DNA of 33,374 bases, from the NCBI GenBank assembly GCA_902772985.1, contig CACYCP010000013.1:1-33374 (forward strand), written 5' to 3'. Below the pieces are notes generated by a model, which ran no database searches, had not been told where the DNA came from, and saw only the letters and a list, made by a program, of their open reading frames with translations. Source of the stretch: an uncultured Bacteroidia bacterium (GTDB taxonomy: Bacteria > Bacteroidota > Bacteroidia > Bacteroidales > UBA932). Position 1 is the stretch's first letter, and the number at the start of each line of letters is the position of its first letter. A program made the position numbers and the translations under genes. Below are positions 8,197-16,185 of this stretch, piece after piece.

Positions 8197-9233
8197 GCGC
8201 TGAACTGCTTGATATTCTGTTCTTGTGAAAGGCGGCAAACCAGGAGCCGGCCCTTGGATTCCGATACGATATAGCCTTCCAGACCTTCCAGGACCACTGT
8301 TTTCTCTTCGCCGGCGTGGACAATGCAGTCCCGGCATCCGAAAAGGCGTACATCCCCGCCTACAACCGCGTTCCCGTCTTCATCGGCAGGGATGTGGGTC
8401 ATTACCGAGCCCCAGCTGCCAAGGTCGCTCCAGGCCAGGTCTTCGGCAATTACGAATATGCTGCGCGACTTTTCCATAACGGCATAGTCGATGGATATTT
8501 TTTCGCACTGCGGGAACAGGCGCCGGAGCTCCAGGGGCTCGTTTTCCGTGAAGAACGAAGGGGCCAGGCTGTCCATGATTGCGGCGATTTCCGGCGCATA
8601 GGCGCGAAGCTCCCGGATAATGGTTCCCACATTCCAGACGAAGATGCCGGCGTTCCAGAAATAGTGGCCGTCCTGCAGATAAGCGATTGCGGTGTCCAAA
8701 TCCGGCTTTTCCTTGAATTCCGACACCTTAACCAACTGGCCTTGAAGGGCTTCGGCAGCGTGTATGTAGCCATAGCCGGTTTCCGGGCAGGAAGGGGTTA
8801 TGCCGATGGTAACTATACTGTCCCTCCCGGCCGTGAATTCCAGCGCCTTCCCTATGCAATGGGTGAAAGCGTCGGTTTTCAGGACCAAGGCATCGGCCGG
8901 CGTGACCACAATGTTGGCATCCTTGTCTCTGGACTGGATTTTCCAGGAGGCGTAGGCTATGCAGGGGGCGGTGTTCCGGCCCTCGGGCTCGGCAAGGATT
9001 TGGTCTTCAGGAATTTCTGGAAGCTGCTCCTTTACAAGGGTTGTGTAGGCTTCCCCGGTTACCACCCAGAAATTCTTAGGGGAACAAATCTTCGAAAATC
9101 GGTCGGCCGTAAGTTGCAAAAGGCTTCGGCCAACTCCAAGGACATCGATAAACTGCTTAGGCGTTTCAGGGGTGGAAAGCGGCCAGAGCCTGCTTCCAAT
9201 ACCTCCTGCCATAATAACCACGTGCGTATTCAT
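8193..9233 (-). CDS. manC: Mannose-1-phosphate guanylyltransferase
   Basis: Makes GDP-mannose from mannose 1-phosphate and GTP, supplying surface glycans and GDP-fucose. The nucleotidyltransferase signature AGGIGSRLWPLSTPETPKQF begins at residue 9. LAEPEGRNTAPCIAYA, VVTPADALV, GYGYIHA and FWNAGIFVW follow as in the family, with A replacing the usual S in the TPSD loop. At 346 residues it is the single-domain form without the phosphomannose isomerase tail. It is translationally coupled to the glycosidase downstream. A promoter box ends 5 bases before the ATG, so the message may be leaderless. Confidence 0.93.
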   Translation of the reverse strand: MNTHVVIMAGGIGSRLWPLSTPETPKQFIDVLGVGRSLLQLTADRFSKICSPKNFWVVTGEAYTTLVKEQLPEIPEDQILAEPEGRNTAPCIAYASWKIQSRDKDANIVVTPADALVLKTDAFTHCIGKALEFTAGRDSIVTIGITPSCPETGYGYIHAAEALQGQLVKVSEFKEKPDLDTAIAYLQDGHYFWNAGIFVWNVGTIIRELRAYAPEIAAIMDSLAPSFFTENEPLELRRLFPQCEKISIDYAVMEKSRSIFVIAEDLAWSDLGSWGSVMTHIPADEDGNAVVGGDVRLFGCRDCIVHAGEEKTVVLEGLEGYIVSESKGRLLVCRLSQEQNIKQFSA

Positions 9234-9237
9234 ACCA

Positions 9238-9267
9238 CAATAATAAGCATTTTAGCAAAGAAAACAA
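9238..9267 (-). promoter_or_regulatory. Probable promoter of manC
   Basis: Minus-strand TTG (9267-9265), a 19-bp spacer and TATTATTG (9245-9238; one mismatch to TAnnTTTG). By the 5-base rule seen elsewhere in the window, transcription would start at 9233, the A of the ATG. Confidence 0.55.
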
Positions 9268-9294
9268 AATGTGTGGAAAACAAAACGAAATCTA

Positions 9295-9325
9295 TAGGAA
9301 AAGCAATAGAATAATGTTATTTTTG
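9295..9325 (+). promoter_or_regulatory. Promoter of the rhamnulokinase operon
   Basis: TATTTTTG at 9318-9325 matches the -7 consensus fully. The base triplet 20 bp upstream is TAG (9295-9297), a poor -33, which would suit an activator-dependent sugar operon. The start site should be near 9330, which rules out the in-frame ATG at 9327 and supports ATG 9348. Confidence 0.65.
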
Positions 9326-9347
9326 TATGATAAAAACTAAAACCATT

Positions 9348-10775
9348 ATGTCTGGCTCATACAACTTCCTTGCATTCGACTGCGGCGCCACTTCCGGCCG
9401 CGCTGTTCTGGCCACTTTCCAAGGCAATGACTTCTCTATGAAAGAGGTTTACCGCTTTCCCAGCGGCATCATTGAACTCGGCGGCAAATATTACTGGGAC
9501 ATACTTGCAATTTACAACCACTTCGTCACTTGCCTCGGGCAACTTGGCAAGGATGGCGTCAAGATAGATTCCATTGGTATAGACACCTGGGGCGTGGATT
9601 TCGGCTTTGTCGCCGCCGATGGTTCCCTTCTTGGAAATCCCCGCGCCTACCGCGATCCATACACTGACGGCATTCCGGAGGAAGTCTTCCGCAGCATCCC
9701 AAGGGAAAAGCTTTACGGTGCCACCGGCATACAGATAATGAATTTCAATTCCATTTTCCAGCTGTATGCCCAGACAAAGGAGGAATTCGCCCCTTTGAAA
9801 TATGCGAAGAACATCCTCTTCGTACCGGACCTGCTGTCCTATATGCTCACCGGCAAGCAGGTTTGCGAATACACCATCGCTTCCACTTCGGGAATGATGG
9901 ACCAGGATGCCGGGCAGTTTAACCAAGCCCTGCTTGAGAGTCTTGGAATCCGTGCCGATGTGCTCCTTCCCATTACCCAGCCGGGCAGCGTGGTCGGGAC
10001 TCTCCGTCCTTCCATCGCCGCGGCCTGCGGGATCGGGGAAGTTCCCGTCATCGCAGTGGCCGGTCACGACACGGCATCGGCAATCGCCGCCGTGCCTGCC
10101 GAGAACGAGAATTTCGCCTACCTTTCCAGCGGCACCTGGAGCCTCCTTGGAATTGAGAGCCCTTCACCCATCATAAACGAAGAATCGGCCAGGCTCAATT
10201 TCACAAACGAGGGCGGCATAGACGGCACCACGCGTTTCCTCAAGAATATCACCGGAATGTGGATTCTGGAGCAGTGCCGCAAGATTTGGACGGCCGAAGG
10301 CAAGCAGTACGGTTATGCCCAGCTGGAGGCGATGGCCATTGAAGAGGCAGCCTTCCCATCCACCATCAATCCGGACGATCCGCGCTTTGCGGCACCTGCC
10401 AATATGATTGAAGCCATAAACGGCTACCTGAAAGAAAGCGGCCAAATCATCCCCGCCAGCGACGCCCAGTATGTGAGCCTCATTTATCATAGCCTTACAA
10501 AGCGCTACAAGGAGGTTGTGGCCAATCTGGCCTCCCTCGCCTCTTTCCCCATCGAGAAATTGCACATCATAGGTGGAGGCAGCGCAAACAATACACTTAA
10601 CCAGTGGACTGCCGATGAATTGGGAATCCCCGTGGTCGCCGGTCCCATGGAAGCCACCGCCATAGGCAATGTAATGCTTCAGGCACGCGCCGCCGGACTT
10701 GTCAAGGACCGCTGGGAGATGCGCAGCCTGGTGGCCAAAGCTTTCTCTGTAAAAACATTTTTCCCCGCTAGATAA
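9348..10775 (+). CDS. rhaB: Rhamnulokinase (FGGY carbohydrate kinase)
   Basis: Phosphorylates L-rhamnulose to rhamnulose 1-phosphate in the cytosol. The N-terminal phosphate loop FDCGATSGRAVLA, then IDTWGVDFGF, the YRDPYTDG segment and TGIQIMNFNSIFQLYA are diagnostic of the RhaB branch of FGGY kinases. The second ATPase lobe has VAGHDTASAIAAVP, SSGTWSLLGIE and IIGGGSANNTLNQWTAD. Length 475 residues from ATG 9348. Its TAA shares a base with the ATG of the E2 gene (TAATG), a classic coupling arrangement. The isomerase and a rhamnose transporter are not in the window. A fucose or other deoxysugar relative is possible, but rhamnulose fits best. Confidence 0.85.
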   Translation: MSGSYNFLAFDCGATSGRAVLATFQGNDFSMKEVYRFPSGIIELGGKYYWDILAIYNHFVTCLGQLGKDGVKIDSIGIDTWGVDFGFVAADGSLLGNPRAYRDPYTDGIPEEVFRSIPREKLYGATGIQIMNFNSIFQLYAQTKEEFAPLKYAKNILFVPDLLSYMLTGKQVCEYTIASTSGMMDQDAGQFNQALLESLGIRADVLLPITQPGSVVGTLRPSIAAACGIGEVPVIAVAGHDTASAIAAVPAENENFAYLSSGTWSLLGIESPSPIINEESARLNFTNEGGIDGTTRFLKNITGMWILEQCRKIWTAEGKQYGYAQLEAMAIEEAAFPSTINPDDPRFAAPANMIEAINGYLKESGQIIPASDAQYVSLIYHSLTKRYKEVVANLASLASFPIEKLHIIGGGSANNTLNQWTADELGIPVVAGPMEATAIGNVMLQARAAGLVKDRWEMRSLVAKAFSVKTFFPAR

Positions 10776-12172
10776 TGGCACATGTAGTGATTATGCCCAA
10801 GCAGGGCCAGTCCGTGGAGAGCTGCATAATCTCCGAATTCAAGAAAAAGGTAGGGGATAGCGTCCAGGTTGGCGATGTCCTCTTTGGCTATGAAACCGAC
10901 AAGGCTACCTTCGAGGAAGAGGCCAAGGTTGCCGGCACCGTCCTTGCCATCTTTTGGGCCGATGGGGACGAAATCCCTGTGCTCCAGAATGTTATGGTAA
11001 TTGGCGAGCCGGGAGAGTCCTTCGAGGAATTCGCACCGTCTTCCGGAGGTTCATCAGCTGCGGAGGCATCACCCTCTGAAAACGCCTCCGCTTCGCTTCG
11101 GCCCCTCCCACCTTCGGCGGGCCCCTCTCCCTTATCCGGCCGGGGGGGGGCAGAGTTTTCAGAGGGTGTGCCTCCATCCGCTGATATTACTCCCGGGGCA
11201 CCGGTGTCGCCCCGTGCCCGTGCGCTTGCAGCCCAAAAGGGCGTGAATACCGCTCAGGTTGCAGGAAGCGGCCCCGGCGGACGTATTATCGCGCGTGACG
11301 TGGAAGCTGCAGCGGCTGCCCAGGGCACTCTCACCGGCCTTGCAAAGGCCCGGATGGCCGAAGGCGGCCTGGCTTCGCCCGGAAGTGGCAGCGGACTTGC
11401 CGGAAGCGTGAAGGGCAGCGACTTGAAGCAGTGGAAACCCAATCACAGCGAAGGTCTCGCAGGTGAAGGAGTGGAGTTTGAAGTGGTCAAGATGCCGAAT
11501 ATGCGAAAACTCATCGCAAAGAGCATGTACAATTCCCTCCAGAATTCCGCCCAGCTCACGCATATGCTCGGTGCCGATGCCCGCAAACTTCAGGCCCTTC
11601 GTAAGAAAGCGAAGAAAGCCCTGGAAGAGGGTAGGATTGACGCAAACATCACAATCAACGATTTCGTATGTTTCGCGGTGATTAAGGCCCTTCAGAAATA
11701 CCCGAACCTCAATTCTCACTGCCTGGGTGATGCAATGCGCATTTTCAAGAGCGTGAACCTTGGCCTTGCCGTGGATACCGAGCGCGGCCTTATGGTCCCC
11801 GCGGTCCTTCATTCCGACGAGCTTGGAATAGTGGAACTTAGCAGGCAGTTTAAGAAGGTCGCCGACGACAGCAAGAAGGGAAGCATCAATCCAGATCTCC
11901 TTTCCCCGGAAGCCGCTTCTTTCACGGTCTCCAACCTGGGAGGCTTCGGCGTTGAATGGTTTACTCCCATCCTGAACGTGCCACAGAGCGCCATCCTTGG
12001 GGTTGGCACCATTGTTCCCCGTCCGAAGGACCTTGGCGGCGGAGACTATGCGTTTGTCCCATACATCGGCCTTAGCCTTACATACGACCACAGGGCGGTG
12101 GACGGCGGTGAAGCTACGCGTTTTCTCAAGCAGGTGGCAGCCGAAATAGAAACCTTGGATATTGATTTTTAA
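10775..12172 (+). CDS. 2-oxoacid dehydrogenase complex E2 (dihydrolipoamide acyltransferase)
   Basis: Core acyltransferase that passes the acyl group from lipoate to CoA. Domains in order: one lipoyl domain (residues 1-80, lipoyl lysine K43 in ETDKATFE), a long Ala/Pro/Ser linker, an E3/E1-binding domain (about 144-176, VSPRARALAAQKGV to GGRIIARDV), a second linker, and a catalytic domain (about 235-465) with HRAVDGG (His439, Asp443). Residues 96-134 are encoded by a palindromic DNA element and include a G9 run; this linker part has no sequence constraint that I can see. E2, E3 and E1 follow each other with 2-3 base gaps. Pyruvate is the likeliest substrate, but acetoin or branched-chain acids are not excluded. 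Confidence 0.92.
   Translation: MAHVVIMPKQGQSVESCIISEFKKKVGDSVQVGDVLFGYETDKATFEEEAKVAGTVLAIFWADGDEIPVLQNVMVIGEPGESFEEFAPSSGGSSAAEASPSENASASLRPLPPSAGPSPLSGRGGAEFSEGVPPSADITPGAPVSPRARALAAQKGVNTAQVAGSGPGGRIIARDVEAAAAAQGTLTGLAKARMAEGGLASPGSGSGLAGSVKGSDLKQWKPNHSEGLAGEGVEFEVVKMPNMRKLIAKSMYNSLQNSAQLTHMLGADARKLQALRKKAKKALEEGRIDANITINDFVCFAVIKALQKYPNLNSHCLGDAMRIFKSVNLGLAVDTERGLMVPAVLHSDELGIVELSRQFKKVADDSKKGSINPDLLSPEAASFTVSNLGGFGVEWFTPILNVPQSAILGVGTIVPRPKDLGGGDYAFVPYIGLSLTYDHRAVDGGEATRFLKQVAAEIETLDIDF
11053..11185. repeat. Palindromic element, copy A, inside the E2 coding sequence
   Basis: Inverted terminal arms at 11062-11083 and 11155-11175 match over 21 of 22 positions (a single one-base gap), and an outer ATCAGC/GCTGAT pair (11053-11058, 11180-11185) extends them. 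Between the arms lies a GC-rich core (11103-11155) that resembles the core of copy B at 16096-16137, including CCCTCCCAC, TTCG, GGGCCCCTC, TTAT and CAGAG in the same order. The span from arm to arm is 114 bp, exactly 38 codons, and keeps the E2 frame open. I see no clear target-site duplication. Confidence 0.75.
11142..11150 (+). repeat. G9 homopolymer tract in the E2 coding sequence
   Basis: Nine consecutive G bases lie in the core of palindromic element A. A one-base change in tract length would shift the E2 frame between the lipoyl and E3-binding domains. Confidence 0.9.
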
Positions 12173-12174
12173 TT

Positions 12175-13560
12175 ATGACATACGATCTTGCAATCATTGG
12201 CGGAGGTCCCGGCGGATACGTTGCCGCAGGACGTGCCGGAAGTGCCGGCCTTTCCGTCGTCCTCTTTGAAAAGAGGGAACTAGGCGGGGTTTGCCTGAAC
12301 GAGGGCTGCATCCCCACGAAAACGCTGCTGTACAGCGCTAAGGTTTACGATTACACCAGACACGGCGATCAGTACGGAGTCCAGGTGGAAGGCTCTTCCA
12401 TAGACTTCGGGGCCATCTTCAAGCGCAAGGAGAAGGTGGTCAAGAAGCTGGTAGGCGGCGTGAAGGCCCAAATGAAGGGTGCCAAGGTAGAGGTTGTTAA
12501 AGGCGAAGCCTGCCTGGAAAGCCGCGGGGCCGATGGCATTGCCATCTCCTGCGAAGGGCAGACTTATTCGGCCCGCAACGTCCTTGTTTGCTCAGGCTCC
12601 GAGGCGGCCGTTCCGCCCATTCCCGGCCTTCGCGAAGGCCTTGGTTCCGTGGTGGTTACAAACCGGGAGATACTCTCCCTGAGCGAGCAGCCCAAGGAAC
12701 TTGTGGTCATCGGCGGTGGCGTGATAGGAATGGAGTTCGCCAGTTTCTTCAACTCCATCGGCACGAAGGTGGTTGTTGTGGAAATGCTGCCCAAGATTCT
12801 TGGCCCGCTGGACGATGAGATAAGCAGCCTGCTCCAGGCACAGTACGAAAAGAAGGGCGTGGAATTCCATCTCAAATGCAAGGTTACGGCCGTTGAAGGC
12901 AATACCGTGGTTTACGAGGACGAAAATGGCCAGGTGTGCCGCGTGAGCGGGGACAAGATTCTGGTTTCCGTAGGCCGTAGGGCCAATATCCAGGACATCG
13001 GCCTTGAAAAGCTGGGTGTAGAGATGGCCCTGAATCCTGCCGGCCGCCCTTATGGTATCAAGGTGGACGAAAAGATGCGCACCAACATTCCCGGAGTATA
13101 TGCCGCCGGCGATGTTACAGGCTTCTCCATGCTGGCCCATACCGCCTCGCGCGAGGGCGAGGTTGCCATCAACAATATCCTTGGTAAAGCAGACCGCATG
13201 CGCTACAGCGCCATTCCCGGCGTGGTTTACACCAATCCGGAGGTGGCCGGTGTTGGCCTTACCGAGTCCGAGGCTGCCGCAAAGGGGCTGGATTACACCG
13301 TCCTGAAACTTCCCATGGCCTATTCCGGGCGTTTCGTCGCCGAAAACGAACGCGGCGAAGGCCTTTGCAAAGTGATTGTAGGCAATCCTTATCATCAGGT
13401 CCTGGGCGTCCACATGCTTGGAAACCCTTGCTCCGAGATGATTCACAGCGCCTGTATGGCCATAGAGCAGGAAATGACCGTAGAACAGCTCAAGGAGGTT
13501 GTTTTCCCTCATCCCACAGTATCAGAAATCCTTAAAGAAACCGTATTTAGCATCAAATAA
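12175..13560 (+). CDS. lpdA: Dihydrolipoyl dehydrogenase (E3)
   Basis: FAD enzyme that reoxidises the dihydrolipoyl group of E2 and reduces NAD. The FAD-binding IIGGGPGGYVAA begins at residue 7, the redox disulfide pair is Cys40 and Cys45 in GGVCLNEGCIPTK, the NAD-binding motif is VVIGGGVIGMEFASFF, the second FAD segment is GVYAAGDVTG, and the C-terminal dimer-interface active site is HPTVSE. Length 461 residues is normal. It lies 2 bases after E2 and 3 before E1, so it is dedicated to this complex, although E3 enzymes are often shared with other complexes. Confidence 0.96.
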   Translation: MTYDLAIIGGGPGGYVAAGRAGSAGLSVVLFEKRELGGVCLNEGCIPTKTLLYSAKVYDYTRHGDQYGVQVEGSSIDFGAIFKRKEKVVKKLVGGVKAQMKGAKVEVVKGEACLESRGADGIAISCEGQTYSARNVLVCSGSEAAVPPIPGLREGLGSVVVTNREILSLSEQPKELVVIGGGVIGMEFASFFNSIGTKVVVVEMLPKILGPLDDEISSLLQAQYEKKGVEFHLKCKVTAVEGNTVVYEDENGQVCRVSGDKILVSVGRRANIQDIGLEKLGVEMALNPAGRPYGIKVDEKMRTNIPGVYAAGDVTGFSMLAHTASREGEVAINNILGKADRMRYSAIPGVVYTNPEVAGVGLTESEAAAKGLDYTVLKLPMAYSGRFVAENERGEGLCKVIVGNPYHQVLGVHMLGNPCSEMIHSACMAIEQEMTVEQLKEVVFPHPTVSEILKETVFSIK

Positions 13561-13563
13561 GCC

Positions 13564-16044
13564 ATGCCAAAATCATTATTCATCGATCCGAATGAAGTGC
13601 TTCGTCCCACGGAGCACCAGATAGTATTTCCCAAGGTTCCCGTAATGGAGTACAAAAAATCCGTCAAGGACGAGCTCAAGGAGGGGAACTTTACTGCCGA
13701 TGACCTCAAGCGCATCTACCGCGACATGTTCGTCATCAGGGAATTCGAGACGATGCTCAACCTGGTAAAGACCACCGGAGCATATAACGGCCTGGCCTAT
13801 AACAATCCCGGTCCCGCCCACCTTTCCGCCGGCCAGGAGGCCGCTGCGGTGGGTATGGCCTATAACCTTGACACCGACGACTTTATCTTCGGCAGCCACC
13901 GTTCCCACGGTGAAATCCTGGCCAAGGGACTCCGTTCCATCCAGATTCTGCCGGAAGACCAGCTGATGAAAGTGATGGAGGACTTCTGGGGCGGCGCAAC
14001 CCTGGCCGTGGCCGGCAAGGACTTCAAGGGCAGCACCAAGGACCTTGGCATACGCTTCCTCCTCTACGGCGCAATGGCCGAGATTTTCGCCCGCACCACC
14101 GGCTTCAACAAGGGCCTGGGCGGAAGTATGCACACCTTCTTCACTCCCTTCGGCATCTATCCCAACAACGCCATCGTGGGCGGTTCCGGCTCGATTGCCG
14201 TGGGTGCAGCCCTTTATAAGAAGGTGAACCGCAAGAAGGGTATTGTGGTTGCCAACCTGGGCGACGGTGCCATGGCCCGCGGTCCCGTGCTGGAGGGTAT
14301 GACCTTCGCTTCCATGGACCAGTTCAACACCCTCTGGGAGGGCGACATGAAGGGCGGCCTGCCCATCCTCATCAACGTGATGGACAACCAGTATGCAATG
14401 GGCGGCCAGACCCGCGGCGAGACTATGGGATACACCTTCCCAGCCCGCCTGGGTGCAGGTTTCAATCCCGAGTCCTGGCATGCCGAGAGGGTGGACGGCT
14501 ACGATCCGCTTGCCGTCATCGACGCTTTCCGACGCAAGAAGGCCCTTCTGGAAAAGAAGGAGGGACCTTGCCTTCTGGATGTCGTTACTTACCGTTACAG
14601 CGGCCATTCCCCGTCCGACCAGTCGTCCTACCGTACCAAGGAGGAAATGGAAGCCTGGATGGCCGAGGACTGCATCCTTGGCTTTGGCCGGAAGCTCATC
14701 GAGGCCGGTGTCGCCACTCAGGAGGAACTGGATGCAACTCAGGCTTGGGTGAAGGATATTATGTTTGAAATGTACAAACTGGCCATCGACGAGGAACTTT
14801 CCCCTCGCATGGACCTGATGAAGGATAACGAGTTGCTTGGCGAAATGATGTTCTCCAACGGCAGCGTGGACAGCCTTGGCGACGCCGTTCCGGACGTGAA
14901 TCACCCTATGGAGGAGAATCCCCGCGTGAAGCAGATTGCCGGAAAGAGCCGTTTCTTTGTGGGTGCCGACGGAAAACCCGTGTCCAAGATGAAGATGTAC
15001 AATATCAAGGATGGTATCTTCGAGGCCATCGTTGACCGTTTCTACAAGGATTCCACCCTGGTGGCTTACGGTGAGGAAAATCGTGAGTGGGGCGGCGCAT
15101 TCGCCGTTTACCGCGGTCTCACCGAGGCTCTTCCTTACCACCGCCTGTTCAACAGTCCCATTGCCGAAGCGGCCATAATCGGCACGGCAATCGGCTATGC
15201 CATGTGCGGCGGGCGCGTGATTCCTGAAATCATGTACTGCGACTTCCTGGGTTGCTGCGGCGACGAAATTTTCAACCAGCTTCCGAAGTGGCAGGCAATG
15301 AGCGGCAACATCCTGAAGATGCCGGTGGTCGTACGCGTCTCGGTTGGTTCGAAATACGGTGCCCAGCACAGCCAGGACTGGACTTCGCTTTGCACTCATA
15401 TACCCGGTCTGAAGGTGGTGTTCCCCGTTACTCCTTACGATGCCAAGGGCCTTATGAACAGCGCTTTGCAAGGCACCGACCCTGTAATCTTCTTCGAGAG
15501 CCAGCGTATCTACGACAAGGGCGAGGAATTCCACGCAGACGGCGTCCCGGAGGGCTATTACGAGATTCCTATCGGCGAGCCGGACATCAAGCGCGAGGGC
15601 AAGGATGTGACTTTCCTCACCATTGGGGCAACGCTTTACCGTGCGCTTCAGGCGGCCGATACCCTCAAGGAGAAGTATGGCCTGGAGGCCGAGGTTATCG
15701 ATGCCCGTTCCCTGGTTCCGTTCAATTACGAGAAGGTGGTCGCTTCGGTGAAGAAGACCGGTCGCATCATCATTGCCGGTGATGCATCGGCCCGTGGTAG
15801 TTACCTGAATGACCTGGCGGCGAATATCACCGACCTTTGTTTCGATTATCTGGATGCGGCTCCCGTGGTGCTTGGTTCCCGTAACTGGATTACGCCCAGC
15901 CACGAACTGGAGGAGGCATTCTTCCCTCAGCCGGAGTGGTTCCTGGATGTCATCAACGAAAAGATGTTGCCTCTGGCCGGCTACATCCCCGTGAGCAACC
16001 AGACCTGCGCCCAGCAGATGATCCGTTCAAAGAAAGGTATTTAA
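13564..16044 (+). CDS. 2-oxoacid dehydrogenase E1, fused alpha and beta subunits
   Basis: Thiamine-diphosphate enzyme that decarboxylates a 2-oxoacid and acylates E2 lipoate. The N-terminal half is E1 alpha: SHRSHG near residue 112, the ThDP/Mg motif starting GDGA (233-236) and ending in MDNQYA, and the phosphorylation-loop region YSGHSPSDQSSYRTKEE. The C-terminal half (from about residue 480) is E1 beta: ALVAYGEENREWGG-like start, FNSPIAEAAIIGTAIGYA, PVVVRV, HSQDW, and the transketolase C-terminal domain VTFLTIGATLYRAL to IDARSLVPFN. At 826 residues both subunits are in one chain, as in other Bacteroidota and Chlorobi relatives. Substrate not settled; context with sugar breakdown favours pyruvate. 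Confidence 0.92.
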   Translation: MPKSLFIDPNEVLRPTEHQIVFPKVPVMEYKKSVKDELKEGNFTADDLKRIYRDMFVIREFETMLNLVKTTGAYNGLAYNNPGPAHLSAGQEAAAVGMAYNLDTDDFIFGSHRSHGEILAKGLRSIQILPEDQLMKVMEDFWGGATLAVAGKDFKGSTKDLGIRFLLYGAMAEIFARTTGFNKGLGGSMHTFFTPFGIYPNNAIVGGSGSIAVGAALYKKVNRKKGIVVANLGDGAMARGPVLEGMTFASMDQFNTLWEGDMKGGLPILINVMDNQYAMGGQTRGETMGYTFPARLGAGFNPESWHAERVDGYDPLAVIDAFRRKKALLEKKEGPCLLDVVTYRYSGHSPSDQSSYRTKEEMEAWMAEDCILGFGRKLIEAGVATQEELDATQAWVKDIMFEMYKLAIDEELSPRMDLMKDNELLGEMMFSNGSVDSLGDAVPDVNHPMEENPRVKQIAGKSRFFVGADGKPVSKMKMYNIKDGIFEAIVDRFYKDSTLVAYGEENREWGGAFAVYRGLTEALPYHRLFNSPIAEAAIIGTAIGYAMCGGRVIPEIMYCDFLGCCGDEIFNQLPKWQAMSGNILKMPVVVRVSVGSKYGAQHSQDWTSLCTHIPGLKVVFPVTPYDAKGLMNSALQGTDPVIFFESQRIYDKGEEFHADGVPEGYYEIPIGEPDIKREGKDVTFLTIGATLYRALQAADTLKEKYGLEAEVIDARSLVPFNYEKVVASVKKTGRIIIAGDASARGSYLNDLAANITDLCFDYLDAAPVVLGSRNWITPSHELEEAFFPQPEWFLDVINEKMLPLAGYIPVSNQTCAQQMIRSKKGI

Positions 16045-16053
16045 TATCGTATG

Positions 16054-16171
16054 ACAATTTGTAGTATTCATTCCTGAATCATCGGCCTTGCCGATCCCTC
16101 CCACTTCGTGGGCCCCTCCCTCTTATGCGGCAGAGGGTGGCCACAGACTCCGGAACAAATACTACAATTGT
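16054..16171. repeat. Palindromic element, copy B, between E1 and the PHP-like gene
   Basis: Outer arms at 16054-16074 and 16152-16171 are inverted repeats with few differences (GTAGTATT against AATACTAC, TTCC against GGAA, ACAATT against AATTGT). Inside is a perfect hairpin ATCGGC-CTT-GCCGAT (16081-16095). The core 16096-16137 follows, containing CCCAC-TTC-GTGGG and CCCTCT-N8-AGAGGG stems. The core is shared with copy A in the same orientation, but the outer arms differ. It occupies almost the whole 141-base gap between the two genes. There is no T tract, so it is not an ordinary terminator. Confidence 0.75.
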
Positions 16172-16185
16172 AAAATAGAATTAAA

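Noticed and set aside
9327..9347. Start of rhamnulokinase at ATG 9327
   Set aside because: It begins 2 bases after the -7 box, ahead of the expected transcription start, and adds seven residues not expected in the family.
11053..11185. CRISPR array or tandem repeats in the E2 linker
   Set aside because: There is one palindromic unit only, without regularly spaced direct repeats; no CRISPR-like array was seen elsewhere in the window.
13576..15903. 775-codon open frame on the minus strand opposite E1
   Set aside because: It lies fully antisense to a clear E1 alpha-beta fusion, shows His/Gly/Val-rich shadow composition and no family motif; GC-rich third positions create it.
16096..16140. Hairpins after E1 as an ordinary terminator
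   Set aside because: No T tract follows either stem, and the whole unit is bounded by inverted arms shared in design with the copy inside E2.
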